Of a DNA stretch of 21,595 nucleotides, positions 1-12,453 are shown piece by piece. The position numbers and the translations under genes were made by a program. The stretch is from Chara braunii. Its lineage: Eukaryota; Streptophyta; Charophyceae; Charales; Characeae. The stretch's first letter is position 1; every line of letters begins with the position of its first letter. Under the pieces are notes generated by a model. The model had not been told where the DNA came from. It did not search any database and saw nothing but the letters and a program-made list of their open reading frames with translations. The stretch is from contig BFEA01000727.1 in NCBI GenBank assembly GCA_003427395.1, forward strand, positions 537,936 through 559,530, read 5' to 3'.

Positions 1-36
1 CCCGCCACAACTACAGATCCAGCGGTTACTACATAC

Positions 37-242
37 CTTCTTTACCCGAATACAACGTACCCTCATTATCGCTGTATTTGGTACATTCTTCCGTCTAAAT
101 ACACCAATAATGACCATACCGTACTTCCTATTCGGATGAAGAAGGCAGGCCCAGTACAACGCACCCTCATTATCGCTGCATTTGGTCCGTCTAAATACAT
201 CAATAATGACCATACCGTACTTCCTATTCGGACGAAGAAGGT
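37..242. repeat. Palindromic MITE-like element with partial tandem second copy
   Basis: Bases 37-145 start CCTTCTTTACCCGAATA and end with the imperfect inverse (CTATTCGGATGAAGAAGG). A second copy (about 153-242) lacks the left terminus but repeats the interior and right end. Related termini occur at 15416-15518 and more distantly at 16850-17042. No coding capacity. Confidence 0.6.
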
Positions 243-318
243 AGGACCAGAACCGCTTGAGCTATGGACCATACCGTCGCCGGGACAAGAGGAACAGTCA
301 CGTGTTCATAAAACAAGT

Positions 319-350
319 CCAAAAAAAAAAAAAAAGAAAAAAAAAAAAGA
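319..350. repeat. Poly-A stretch
   Basis: A-rich run interrupted by one G, after GTCC. It could be the tail of an unrecognised retrocopy; nothing upstream was identified. Confidence 0.6.
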
Positions 351-409
351 GCAGAAAGAAAGGATTGATTTACATGAATTGAATTTATTCTTCGTGTACC
401 AGGGCACCC

Positions 410-483
410 CAATTTATGTGGCGCCGAATTTTTCTCCTATTGGTTTTCAAACGAAGGAGAAAAGTTGGGCCCCACATAAGCTG
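410..483. repeat. Short inverted repeat (hairpin, MITE remnant?)
   Basis: The left arm starts TTATGTGGCGCC and ends TTTTTCTCCT. The right arm is its imperfect reverse complement (AGGAGAAAAG...CCACATAA). The loop is about 18 bp. No target duplication is evident. Confidence 0.5.
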
Positions 484-506
484 GGATCTCCCAGTAGGTC
501 CTGCCC

Positions 507-544
507 CTGTCTCTTATACACATCTAGATGTGTATAAGAGACAG
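507..544. other. Nextera mate-pair junction adapter (assembly artefact)
   Basis: This is a perfect 38-bp palindrome made of two Tn5 mosaic-end adapter halves (CTGTCTCTTATACACATCT and its complement). That is the known mate-pair circularisation junction, not genomic sequence. DNA on its two sides may come from loci kilobases apart. Confidence 0.95.
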
Positions 545-664
545 GGGGGAATGCACACCCGTCATCACAGGAACTGGGGGTGGAGACGGAAGAGGGGGGC
601 AAGGGCAAGAAGGAGGGGGGGGGGGGGGGGGGAATGCACACCCGTCATCACAGGAACTGGGGGT
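545..664. repeat. Duplicated block beside the adapter
   Basis: A block of about 37 bp (GGAATGCACACCCGTCATCA core) occurs at 545-581 and again at 628-664, separated by a G-rich stretch. The first copy abuts the adapter, so it is probably a misassembled read of the second. Confidence 0.7.
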
Positions 665-725
665 TTGAAGTTGCTCTGCAAAAAGAATACTTAGGGGCTT
701 TCATTTCATTTGTCGTCTACCTTAC

Positions 726-817
726 CTTCGATCGCTTCCATGACAGATCTCTCCACCGCTTCTCCGATGAGAATGGCCAGCAGCAAGTATATTCCATAGC
801 AGCACATCAAACAATGG
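726..817 (-). CDS. PAT exon F (post-DHHC membrane helix)
   Basis: This 92-bp exon lies between GTGCTGCAG and GTAAGG. With exon E the split codon AG|C gives Ser. The rest reads [18 protein letters not shown], then [12 protein letters not shown] and one base. The position and hydrophobicity fit the helix after the DHHC domain in PATs. The intron before it is about 8.3 kb and carries the LINE. The following exon (entered in phase 1) was not identified in 1-725 and is probably outside the window or lost at the adapter junction. Confidence 0.78.
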
Positions 818-3800
818 CTGCAGCACAGAGTGAAGACGAAATAGGCACATACACACATCATCATCGTGAGTGAGCACCTCGCCAACTGAGTCAACTGACT
901 AATCTACTCACTAGACCCACAGAGCTGCTTAAACCACCGTTACACGTCCCAGGCAAAGAAAAAAGACACAGTTCACATACATCTGAGACTATCTGGGGCT
1001 TGGAGCTACTGGACAAAAACAACTGGCGCCACCAGCCAAAAAAGAAAACAAAAGGCGCCGGTGCCTGTTCGTTTTTCTTTCCAGCGGCATGCCTGTTCGT
1101 TTTTCTTTCGGCACGCAGAATGAATTCGGATTGGTGAAAGCAGCCTCGGACGTCGTGGCGGTTTCACAGCAGAGACGGCAAATGAGAAACCTCCTGGCCA
1201 AGGAATTGCAAAACGAGCTAGGAAGATTTTCACGCCCAGCTGGTCCTGTCCGGCCGGGCACCCAGGCGTGCAAAAAAAAAGTTTTCTTTTTTTTGGATTT
1301 CTGCGTTCTCCCAGAGGACCCCAAATCTGAGCTCATTTCTTTTTTTGAAAATGTAAGAAATGCACAGGCAGATATGCGGTAATGCCAACAATTGCCCGCA
1401 TCTGCTTTTGGGGAAAATAGGAGGCAGAAAACCGCACGAGAACAACACTCCACATACTGTCCCTGTCACAGAGTTGTTTGGAAAAAAAAAAAAAGAAAAA
1501 AAAAAAGGATGAAAATTGGGCATACAACTTTATACAAGTTACAACGCCATACAAATCCTTGAACACTGGGGCATAAGGATAGAAGAGGCACCTGGTTTAT
1601 TAACTTTATCAAGTTTATTTTGTTTTTTATTTTAAAGAAAAAGGACTTTGTCTGTGCTAAAGTTGTTAGCACTCCCCCAATTAGTATAAGAGAAGACTCA
1701 GGACATCAGCCCAAGTCGAGGCTAACCATCTCACACTCTAATGGAAAACCCAGCAGATGGTGACTCAGACGGATGGGTGAGTCACAATCCAAAGAGATTC
1801 AAACCTACGACAGAAGCGGATATCATAAAGGAAATTAGAGAACAACCAGAATTGTCCATACTATCATGGAACGTCAATGGGCTAGCATCAGTTTTGGACA
1901 ACCCAATCAAATGGCGCAACTTAACAGAAACCACTGATTGGTTTGGGCGAAACCCCCCAGACATAGTTTGCATACAAGAAACACACCTCACTAACAGCGA
2001 TGAACACAGGAGAATCCAAGCTGCAATTATCAAGAAATTGCAATTCGTCAAATCCTCAGTCTGGGCCAGCGCAACACCAAACGGCTCAGCAGGCACGGTC
2101 ATCCTCTTCCACCAAAAATCCACATCAAGCGACAACATAACAATCCAAACCCCTAGCCACGATGTCTCAACAGGCAGGTGGGTCAAGACAGACTTACAAC
2201 TTAAAGAGGAGAACATATCCATCCTGGGCATATACGGTCCAAACGCAGCACAATAAAAGACTCCCTTCCTCCGGTCACTAGAACAACTAATCCCCACCCA
2301 CAATCACGCCATCATCATGGGCGACTGGAACTCAGTACAGGATGTCACCCTGGACAGAATCTCCAACCCCCAAGATCCCCCACCACAATCCAACAGCACA
2401 GACCTAGGAGACTTTATGACAAAAAAGAACCTAGTAGACCCATATCGCCTCCTTACCCCCAACGCAAAACACTACTCGTGCATTAGGAAAATCTCCCTTG
2501 GAAGAACCTCGTTCTCAAGAATAGATTTCTTCCTTACCTCAGACACACTATCAGGAACTATTCTGGCCTGCAAAATAAAAAACAACCCCTACTATAAAGG
2601 CCTCGACCACAAAGCAATTACACTCACCCTTAGACTCACCAAAACCGGATACGTAGGAAAGAGCTTCTATCGCTTCAACAATGCACTACTAACCAGCCAA
2701 ACCTTTCAGACCAAACTAATAAGAATATTAAACTCACGGACAGAGACAAACCAAAATGAAGACATTTTTACCAAATTCCCCGAAATACTAAGAAGACTGG
2801 CAGCACAAAGGAAAGAAAAGAGTAGAAACACTAAGGAATGCAATAGAAATTGCCGAAACAAATCTTCAAAAAGACACTAATTCAGAATTTTATGCAGAAT
2901 TATACACCACGGCTAAGGAAGAATTAGCCGAATGGACAAAACTAAAACTCAGGGGGCTACAACTAAGGGCCAGAGTAAACGATTGGGAGCTAAATGAGAA
3001 AATGACAAAATTCTTTTTTCAAAAAATCAAATCCAACTCCAGGAACTCCAAGATAGAAAGCTTATTAAACGAACACGGTAATCCCACCTCAGAAACAACC
3101 CACCGAACCCAGTTAGTCAACATAGCTACTAACTTCTACAGGGACCTATACACCAGCAAAACCACATCAGACAGCCCCAACGAAACACTCAAACCCAGAG
3201 CAAAATTCCTAAAATACCTGGACCGAACTTTGTCAAAGGAAACAACAAACTCACTAGAGCAACCTATCACAATGGAAGAATTGCACTCCGCACTCAAAGA
3301 CCTAAAACCAAACAAAGCACCAGGTAGAGACGGCCTCTCAAAAGAATTCTGGCTAGGAAGTTGGCACAAACTAGGCCCTCTTCTCCTAGCCTTCCTCAAC
3401 AGAGCCTGGGAAGAAGAATCCCTAGGACCAACGCTAAGCATGGGAGTAGTGACCTTTCTCTGCAAGAAAGGAAACAAAGAAAGGAACTACAGACCCATAT
3501 CCCTACTAAACGTCTCCTACAAAATCCTAGCCAAGCTACTAGCTTCTAGGATAAACCGGATCACAGGTGGATGCTTCCACCTTAATCAAACAGGGTTTAT
3601 ACCAGGCAGACTTATCCTAGACAATGTTATGACCCTCAGTGAGACTACCAGATTAATAAATCAAAAGAAGATAACAGCAGCAATCCTCTTCTTCGACTTT
3701 GAAAAAGCATACGATCAAGTAAACTGGGAATTTCTCCAAGCCTCAATGGAAAAAATGGGAGTCGGCCCGATCTTCAGAAAATGGGTAAAGGTTTTATACA

Positions 3801-6800
3801 ATGATGCACAAGGCATAGTACAAATCAACGGATTTCTCTCCAACCCCTACAAAATGTCAAGATCGGTAAGACAAGGAGACCCATTAGCAGCTCCAATCTT
3901 CCTATTTGTAACGAAAGCCATAGCAGCTTTCTTGAGAAAAGACCCATCCATAGAGAGACTAACTAACATTAAAGATGAAAGAGGGCAACCCCTACACATC
4001 CCCGCCACCCTTCTTTTCGCAGACGACCTCACGGTTCTCATCAGGGCATCCAACTCCTCCTTCCAGGCGTTGACAAGAGCAATGCAAGCCTTTCAACTAG
4101 CCTCCGAAATGAGAGTTAACTGGACAAAAACAACAGGATGGTGGTTCTCGGAAGACCCTCCTCCCATAGAACTCATACCGGAAGGGATGCGGTGGACAGA
4201 TTTATATGAACCGCTCTGCTTTCTAGGAATCAATCTAAATACTAAAGGATGCCATAATACATCAGCGGCCTCCCTACTATCATCCATGAGATCTGCTTTC
4301 TAGGAATCAATCTAAATCATACTTGCAAGCAGACGGACCCGACGAGCGTCCGGTCCGGTCCGGTCCGCTTTGCCGCGTGCGGCACCCTCCCCCCGGACCG
4401 GACGGGGCCGGTTTTTTTTTTTTTTTGGAGTGGGGCGTAACTGGTCGTCGGGCGCACATTTGTGCGCCGCGCGGGTCCGGTCTGGCGGTCTGCCGCACGT
4501 GCGGAACCGCCCGGACGGCGTCCGCTTGCAAGTATGATCTAAATACTAAAGGATGCCATAATACATCAGCGGCCTCCCTACTATCATCCATGATTAACAG
4601 ACTGCACACGTGGAAGAGCGCGCACACTTCACTACTAGGCAAAGTCCTAGCCCTCAATAATTCCATCCTAGCCATGATGTGGTATGCCACCTCCATTTGC
4701 CCATCAGAAAATTTCCAAAGCCAGATCAGGAAAAAGGCGGAAGCTTTCCTGTGGACGGGCGACCCAGACAAAGAGCACTTCATTCATAAAGTGGCTTGGC
4801 ACACTATCACTCAACCCAAAGCCAAGGGAGGCCTAGGTCTACTCGACCCAGCTCGACAGATCCAGGCCCTTCAAATCAAGTGGATACTGAGAATATCACT
4901 CCAAGACAACCTACACTGGGCCCCTCTGACTCTGAACCACATAAGGGAATTAGCCCCATTCAAATATCCCGAAAACATGTCAGGGTATTTCTGGATCCAC
5001 AACAAACATTGGCCCCTCCCCAAAGGCAAAAGAAATCAGAACCAACAACCAACTCAAGACGACACATATGAGGATGAACCCCCAAAATACCTATGGGCAC
5101 AAATCATACAAAATTGGAGAACCATATTCCCCGAGAACAAAATAGGCCCCAATAGAAGAGACGAAGTACTCAGACAACCCCTCTTCGGGAATCCATGGAT
5201 CAAAAATATGAGAAAGGGCAATGTTTCTTTCTTTCTAAAACAGAAGCCAAATGGGGACTATGGGCAGAGAAAAAGGGAATACGGCAAATTCAACATCTCT
5301 GGGAAAGTGCCTCCAATACATGGAAATCAGAAAAGGACCCAAGACCAATCATGAAAGGCACGCACCACCTTCAAAAAAGTATAAACCAAATAATCGAGAG
5401 CATCCCCATGGAATGGAGATGCCTAATAAAAACGACCGAGAAATGGCAGCCAGGCGACTGGGCCACAACAAAGGACCAGGAACTGATAATGGAAGTCCTG
5501 AAATTCAAAGCATATGAAACCCAGAATGACAAGTGGATCTGTTGCGACATCTATACGTTAGACGAACCAGGCAATCCAGCAAGTTTCCTTAACACAGAAA
5601 GCAGAGCAGAGGCATCATTCATATCAAATAACCTAAAGAGAATAAGAGTCATCGAAGGGGGAAAAAACAGGGTCTTTAAACCCAATCCAAGCATACAGGA
5701 ACTGGAAATAGACCCAACAGAATGGTCCCGGAACACTTCTAGCCGCCTCAACACGGTCTCACGACGCCACGAACTTACCGATTACCACCCCAGACTAGGC
5801 TACCTCCTCCTTTCAAAACCTACCTCAATATAACCAACATTCCACAAAAAAGATGGGCAAAAGAAGAAAGCACGCTCACCGAATCCCAAATCGCTCTACC
5901 ATGGCCATCAACTTTCGGCACCAGACCAGTGAAACTAGCCAGCCTAAGATGGCTGATAGCCTTCAGAGCAGTACCGGTAAACCGTTGATTTCAGGTTGGG
6001 GAAACTACTTTTAAGTTTTCGGAATGCTCTGCAATCTTTCACCGTATGGATTTCCGGATATTTCAACAACTTCGTGCATGGGTCTTTCGTAGACACCCTA
6101 CCTGGGGTCGACAAAGAATCAAGCATAAGTACTTCCCTGAGAATCAAACTTGGCTTGGTTTTCACCGTAGTGGTTGGCACAAAGACGCAACAAGGAAAGC
6201 AGAACAGATCACGACTCTTGGTGCAAAGTCTGCAACCTCCATATACAGGAAATATTAAACCACTGCTTTATTGACTGCCCAGAAGGCAGGAAAATATGGC
6301 ACGAAATTTAGCTTACTTGGAAGTTGGAACACTCTCTCAGACAAAACAATCATGAGCAACCCCCCCCCCCCCNCAAAGGCTTCGAAGCTTTCTTCTTTTC
6401 CCTCATCAGGAAAGCAATCCTTTGGGGATTATGGAAAAGAAGATGCAACAAAACCTTTGAAGAACATCCCATCAACCCCGAGAACCCAAGAACCACAATA
6501 AGACATATAATAGAAATAGAGCTAGTTACACACCGGAATAAAGCCCAGAAACAAGCAACTAACACCCCAGACAAATGATCGGAAAGAATACATAAATTCA
6601 CAGCACAAAAACTAGGATCACGACACCTAGGAACTATTACTGTTTTTATCTAGGCTACCAGCCGGGCCGCCCGGGTCCCGGGTGGCCAGCCCGTGCAACG
6701 ATCAGGTAAGGTCCCAGCCAAAAAAAAAAAAAAAAAAAAAAAAACCCAAAAATTCTGAAAAAAAAAACTATGTTATGCAGAAAAATAAACTGAACAACTT

Positions 6801-9800
6801 TTGCCTCAGGGTCACATCGAAATTCTTCACCAAATTTAAAATAAATAATAAAATTCAAAAATATATATATATATATTTATTTATTTTTAATTATTTTGAC
6901 CCGGCCGGGCAAGTGACCCCGGGCCACTCTGGTAGCCTAGGTTTTTATTGTATTTTCTATTATTTTTTATTTTTTATTGTGGCATCCTAATCCTCAAGAG
7001 CTGGATAACCCTCCCACCCTCAAACAACAACAACAACAACCTGGCAATACCCACCACAACCCAGAACCCACCTCAAAACATCCCATCCCATATAACCAAC
7101 ACGCCCCATCCACAGTCCCCCCAATAAACATCACAACCTTTCAACACAACCCCCCTCACACAGCGTCCTCTCCAACCAGCACCACAAAACCAACCCCTCA
7201 CCCCCAGCACCCCTAATTCTCGAATACCTCCACCTCCACGAGAGACCAGATCGCTGCATCAAAAGATAGGACCGAGGAAACTCACGTCAAAGTCAGATTA
7301 ATTAACCACCCCTACAGGCAAGAAAACCCAAAACTTAGAGCATCGCATCGTACCATCCCCTCAATACCATTTAACCCACCTGTTATCCTATCCCTCATCA
7401 CTCTTATAAACTCACTAAAACTATCCCCTCCCCATTAGAAGTATAATTACATCGGTTATCAAGGGTACACTCTGCACAGCCCCAACAGCCCCCAGACTAC
7501 GGACACACCCTAAGCTACAGCAAGGAGCAACCTAAACACAAGGGGTTCAGGATTAAGGGTTCAGGGTTTTAGCAGCAGTCACTAAAAAGGGTTAAACCTT
7601 CCGTTCTAGTGGATAAAGCAAATCTGACAGTCAAGAAACTGAGAGGAACAGAAGGTCCGGACCTTGAACTCACGACCGACAAGCACCGTGACAACAAGAT
7701 AGGTAGAATAGTATCTTATTTCAGTGGCAGTTAGTACAGGCCAACTTAGGCAGGGGTGAGGGAGGGTACATCCTTCCCTCGGGAAGTAATCAATGCCAAC
7801 CTTCGGACCTTCCCACCGTAAGGGGGAGGAGCGTGTGTGAGTAATCTTTGTAATATCTTCTGACTTGCAGGTGGAAAAGGAACCGGACTGACGCCCCCCA
7901 GAATGGAAAAGGAGCCAGAACCATAAGGTTCCGTTCTGTTAAAAAAAAAATAAAAAAAATAAGAGGAGACTCACGAGTCGGTCTGTCCTTGACAACAAGA
8001 GGGGACTACTCTCTCCTTTACGACAAGAGGGGACTACTTCGACGAGATTGTATGGGCGATGATGACATGGAAGACCTAGCTGATCATTCTATTTTTAGCA
8101 CAACCGCCGTCACCACGATGGCTGGCATCAACCACCATGTCAGCCAAACACTCGAAAACAAAAAAAAAACGAAAAAACGGCATGTCACTTGTATGTACGG
8201 CAAGAAGAAGGAGCAACAGCCAGGAACCGGCGGAAGGAACATCAGAGAAGACCAAGGATTCGTCAGCGCACATCCCTGGCCACAAAATGGCAGCCGGCAT
8301 GGACAGTAGGATCAGTGGCCGCAAAATGGCAGAGCGTGTGCACAGTACGCAAAATGGACATACGATCAGTTCTGCCACGATACAATCAGAGCCTGCACAG
8401 GGAGGACGTGCACAGTCAGGAAAGCCCTGGCATTGAGGCGATTGCGGCAGAGATAGTGACGCCTGCAACCGAGTGCAACAGTATCCGTAGCCATGCACAG
8501 AAGAGCAGAAGGTCGCGGAGAGCGTTGATACATTACGCTGCCTGCAGCGTCATGTATCACGTCTGCGACGGAAGTCGCGGAGAGCGTCAGAGGCAATGCA
8601 GAGATGACATGTTTGACAAGAGTTTCATGCTTACGCATGAAAGCATCACGTCTGCGACGGAAATCGTCGCGACATCGATCATGGCGCCATTGGCCCCAGT
8701 GTTTGGTCTGCGACGGAAATCGCCACGACATCGATCATGGCGCTGCTGTCCCACGGATCCCAGTGGTTGGTCTGCGATGGAAATCGCCGCGACATCGATC
8801 ATGGCGCTGTTGTCCCACGGATCCCAGTGATTGGAGACGTGGAGTAGATACTAGATATACTACATAGAGAACTGCGCTGAACTGAAGGCAGAAAAGGAGA
8901 GGGAGAGAAGGGCAAGAGAGAGGGGTCTGGGACAGGCTGTTTCATTGCAGTTTCAGCGGCTCGTCAGGAGGCTGACCTCTCTACTGTCTGCAGAGTCCCC
9001 CTAACCAATGGCACCGTAACTTATAACCCACCTTAACCCCGGTTGCGGTTTGAGCATATAGAATTGGAAATGATTTAATCATTTAATCAATTGAACTGGG
9101 AAAGGGACAAACAATTAAATAGCGAAAATCCTCACTTGACCACTAACCTGACCAGGAACAGAAGAAAGTATCTCAAGTTTCGCTCCCCAATGCAGTTATT
9201 CTGCGAAACATAAAAGGAAACAAGGCACCAACCCAGCTGCAGTAAGTGGTTTGGCACATTTCTTTCCTTCCTCCTCACTCCTTGTGAGTGCTTAACAATC
9301 AGATAACAACTCTGCTTCTCTGGCCTGCTGCAAACAACAAGAACAAAAAGCCAACGAAAAAAGAAAAAGAAAAAAAAGAAGTTCAAAAACACTTTAATTT
9401 CATAAAGTTTCATGGCAATTATATTATAGTTTGGAACGAGTGTGAAAGTTCGAATCACGGAGGCGAACGGCCATGCCTACGGGCCTGGGTATTGCGCAAA
9501 GTTGCCCACCCGGTATGGAGGGCAAACCGGGTAAAACAGGGTGCAGGCCCAGGGCCCAACGAGGCGTTCCAGATTGCAAATTTGCACACGGACAGGGCAA
9601 AACACAAAGATTTAGGCACAAAAGGGCATTCCATTCTACCCACATCTTTTAGGGGCATTTTGGCATATATCTCAACTTATAGGGGTATTTCGCAAATTAT
9701 CCCTAATTATTAATTATACGGTTTTATACCTTTTGTTTTTAAAATTAAAAAGTATAAACTTAGCACAGTATTTTGACGCAATGCACCCATACACATGCAC

Positions 9801-10544
9801 ATGCAGTTTTAAGTGCCCCGTATGTGGACAGACCATAACGCGCACTGCAGCAGTTATAGTGGGGGTGTGTATGCGTAAGAGGCTCTGACGGGTGTCTATG
9901 AGGAATGTATGTGTGAGGGGCTCTAAGGGGGTTTCTATGGGGTGTGTATGCATCTAGGGGGGTTGTATGTGGTGTGTATGCTTTTGCTTCAGTAAACCCC
10001 CACAGCCAAGTGGGCGAAATATAGTTCTGGAATCTGAATTTATTATTTATGTAATTTTACGATTTATTATTAGTTTTTTTAACCTTTTTTGAAGAACCCT
10101 TTTTGTCCCTTTGCGACTCCGTTGTTAGTTAAAGGTCCTTTTTACCCCCGTTATTTTCCCCTGTTCCATTTTTTTTTAATTTCCGCTTCCAAAAAAAAAA
10201 AAAAAAAACCCTTTTTTTCTTGGGACTATCCATAGTCCCTTTTTTTTTTAGAAGATGAAAATCTGATCAATAGGATTGGACTCTGAAGTTTTTTGCAGGC
10301 CTTTTTTTTTTTTTTTACCCTTGCAAGGAAACCAGAAAAGCAAATCGCAAGTAGGATGCACTGTCTTGCCCGCCATGCACATGTCCCCAGGGCAACTAAT
10401 TTAGCAGAAATGACAACTCAACGATCAGACAAGCATACAACAAAATTGACAATCCTAAACTGCGTTGATGATGTTCTCTCTCTCTTTCTGTTCTCCCATT
10501 TCGTTCTGTCATAGAATAGATGGGGCATGTCACTTTTGTGTGTT

Positions 10545-10575
<31 letters not shown>

Positions 10576-10709
10576 AGCCCTCTTTCGCCTTCCAAACACC
10601 AATACAACAAGGATAACAGTTCTCTGCTCTTGCTGGTTTTCTTACCAGCCAATGTTCGCGATGCAACGGCAAAGTTACAATTCCGCAAAAGTACAACGCT
10701 GCTCCCGGA

Positions 10710-10753
<44 letters not shown>

Positions 10754-12077
10754 TCNNNNNNNNNNNNNNNNNNNNNNNNNNNNNNNNNNNNNNNNNNNNN
10801 NNNNNNNNNNNNNNNNNNNNNNNNNNNNNNNNNNNNNNNNNNNNNNCATCTAGATGTGTATAAGAGACAGCACACACACACGAGCGGCGAGCGCGCACAC
10901 GCACACACACAGACACACGTGCACAGTTTTTCAATCGAGTTCAACAGGGTGCGGTGAAGTCTTAGTCATTGCAAAACATCAACAGTGTGAGGAATGCACA
11001 AAGTACAAAATCGTCATCACCAGCGGAGGAGAAAACGAAACCGTAAGATTGTTCTGAGCTGGCCTAGAAACAGAGTGAGTTCTTCTCTGAAAAAAAAAAC
11101 TCACCATCCAGACGCAGTGATGATCAAACCGTGACACGCAGACATTACAAATACTGCAGTGCTTGGACCTTGCAGGCCTATCCTCCAACAACAACAACAA
11201 CAACAACAAAGAGAAGAAACAGAAGAAAGAGAACGAGAGCAACAAACCAACAACAATAATCAGAAAGTAATAACACCACCACCACCACCACCACCACCGC
11301 CGCCACAACAACAACAACAACGAACAACAAGAACAAACAAGCAAAAGGAGAACGACGCCAAGAACTGACAACAACGAGAACGAGAACGAGAACGAGAACG
11401 GAGAACGGAGAATGAGAACGGAGAATGAAAACGGAGAATGAGAACGAGAATGAGAACGAGAACGGAGAATGAGAACGGAGAATGAGAATGAGAACGAGAA
11501 AGAGAATGAGAATGAGAATGAGAACAAGAATGAGAACGAGAATGAGAATGAGAACAACAATAATCAGAAAGTAAAAACCAGGAAGAACACCACAAGTTCA
11601 ACAATCCGCATATAAAGATGGCACTTGCTCTACAAGTCTAGACTACGTACCCTCACACAGTCATTCCCAGCTGCAACGGGGGTTAAGGCGACTGTGCAAA
11701 CTGTAAGGGTCCAGCACCCCAGCCATTTGCAGCTGCAGCTCGGGTTAAGGCGACTGTGTAAGGGTCCAGCACCCCAATGAATCAGTGAAACTCCACCAAC
11801 ATAGTCTGTCACAGCCGCACGTTTCTTGTTCTTTACTCCTATTCCGGTGAATCGTAGGCAGAGAGTGAGAAGAGGACAACAAGTGAGGGGCTGTGACAGA
11901 CTGTTTCGTTGAAGTTCCACTGACTTTTGAGGAGGCTGCACCCTCTGCAGTCTGCGCAGTCCCCTGATCAATCAATGATACCGTAAATGATAATCCACCT
12001 TCACCCCAGTTGTGGGTATTAAGCACCAACAACTGCCGGACAACTGATACCATGTGAGAAAATGTAACCAACTTTAC

Positions 12078-12122
<45 letters not shown>

Positions 12123-12391
12123 CAGGGGAGAGGTAAGGATGAGAGAGAGGGCATGGGAGAAAATCTAACCAACTTACCCAAAAAAGGAAGAAGCATACTT
12201 ACTTGGGTAAATTGCAAGTGCTGCATGGCTTCTCCCGATAAATGGTGCCGTCATAAGGGAAAATAGACTTATTTTTTCCGATATTTGCTGGGGTTATTAC
12301 CCCTGGATCAGAGAAGCATGCAACATAGAACGTTGCCAAGCACAGTGACACCATCAGGGGAGCTGTGTATCTACAGAACATGGCACACGCG

Positions 12392-12453
<62 letters not shown>

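Larger units (their letters stand above)
5827..6578 (+). pseudogene. LINE ORF2 part 4: C-terminus with CCHC motif, interrupted
   Basis: A frame from 5827 gives [14 protein letters not shown] to [12 protein letters not shown], typical of the region before the LINE zinc motif. It breaks at about 5979. It resumes in another frame at about 6196 with [30 protein letters not shown] (a Cx2C..H..C motif as in L1 ORF2 C-termini). After a TAG near 6309 and the poly-C/N patch it continues as [18 protein letters not shown], ending at 6578. Confidence 0.78.
1741..6640 (+). mobile_element. L1/Tx1-like LINE (non-LTR retrotransposon), decayed
   Basis: In order, the element encodes an AP-type endonuclease, a reverse transcriptase with all core motifs, a long connector and a C-terminal CCHC motif followed by an ILWGLWKRR-type tail. 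This is the layout of L1/Tx1 clade ORF2. It lies antisense to the host gene in its largest intron. Damage includes an in-frame stop at 2254, a frameshift near 2820-2880, a 304-bp interruption at 4215-4593, a frameshift near 5200-5260, another near 5820, a foreign insert at about 5979-6195, a stop near 6309 and a poly-C/N patch at 6360-6373. The strand is A/C-rich, unlike its surroundings. The 5' boundary is taken at the first Met; the true 5' UTR and any ORF1 are not visible. The 3' end is unclear because a MITE inserted at 6650; 6949-7560 may be more of its 3' UTR. Confidence 0.9.

Noticed and set aside
630-690. Possible next PAT exon after TTTTTGCAG (EQLQTPSS)
   Set aside because: It would need an intron of about 50 bp, does not resemble the family, and lies in the block duplicated at the adapter junction.
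3136-3477. Minus-strand open frame opposite the RT domain
   Set aside because: Shadow of the LINE reverse transcriptase coding strand.
6977-7216. Pro/His/Gln-rich open frame
   Set aside because: Low-complexity C/A-rich sequence with no conserved motif and no evidence of a start context.
7543-7568. Telomere-like GGTTCAGGG/TTAAGGG units
   Set aside because: Only two or three irregular units; too degenerate to call telomeric.
8189-8830. 213-codon open frame on the plus strand
   Set aside because: It spans tandem repeats, has no recognisable domain, and the minus strand and other frames are equally open.
10979-11560. 193-codon Ser/Phe-rich open frame on the minus strand
   Set aside because: Only the 73-bp DHHC exon within it is real. 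The Ser/Phe tract is the GAGAAC microsatellite and the splice acceptor lies between them.
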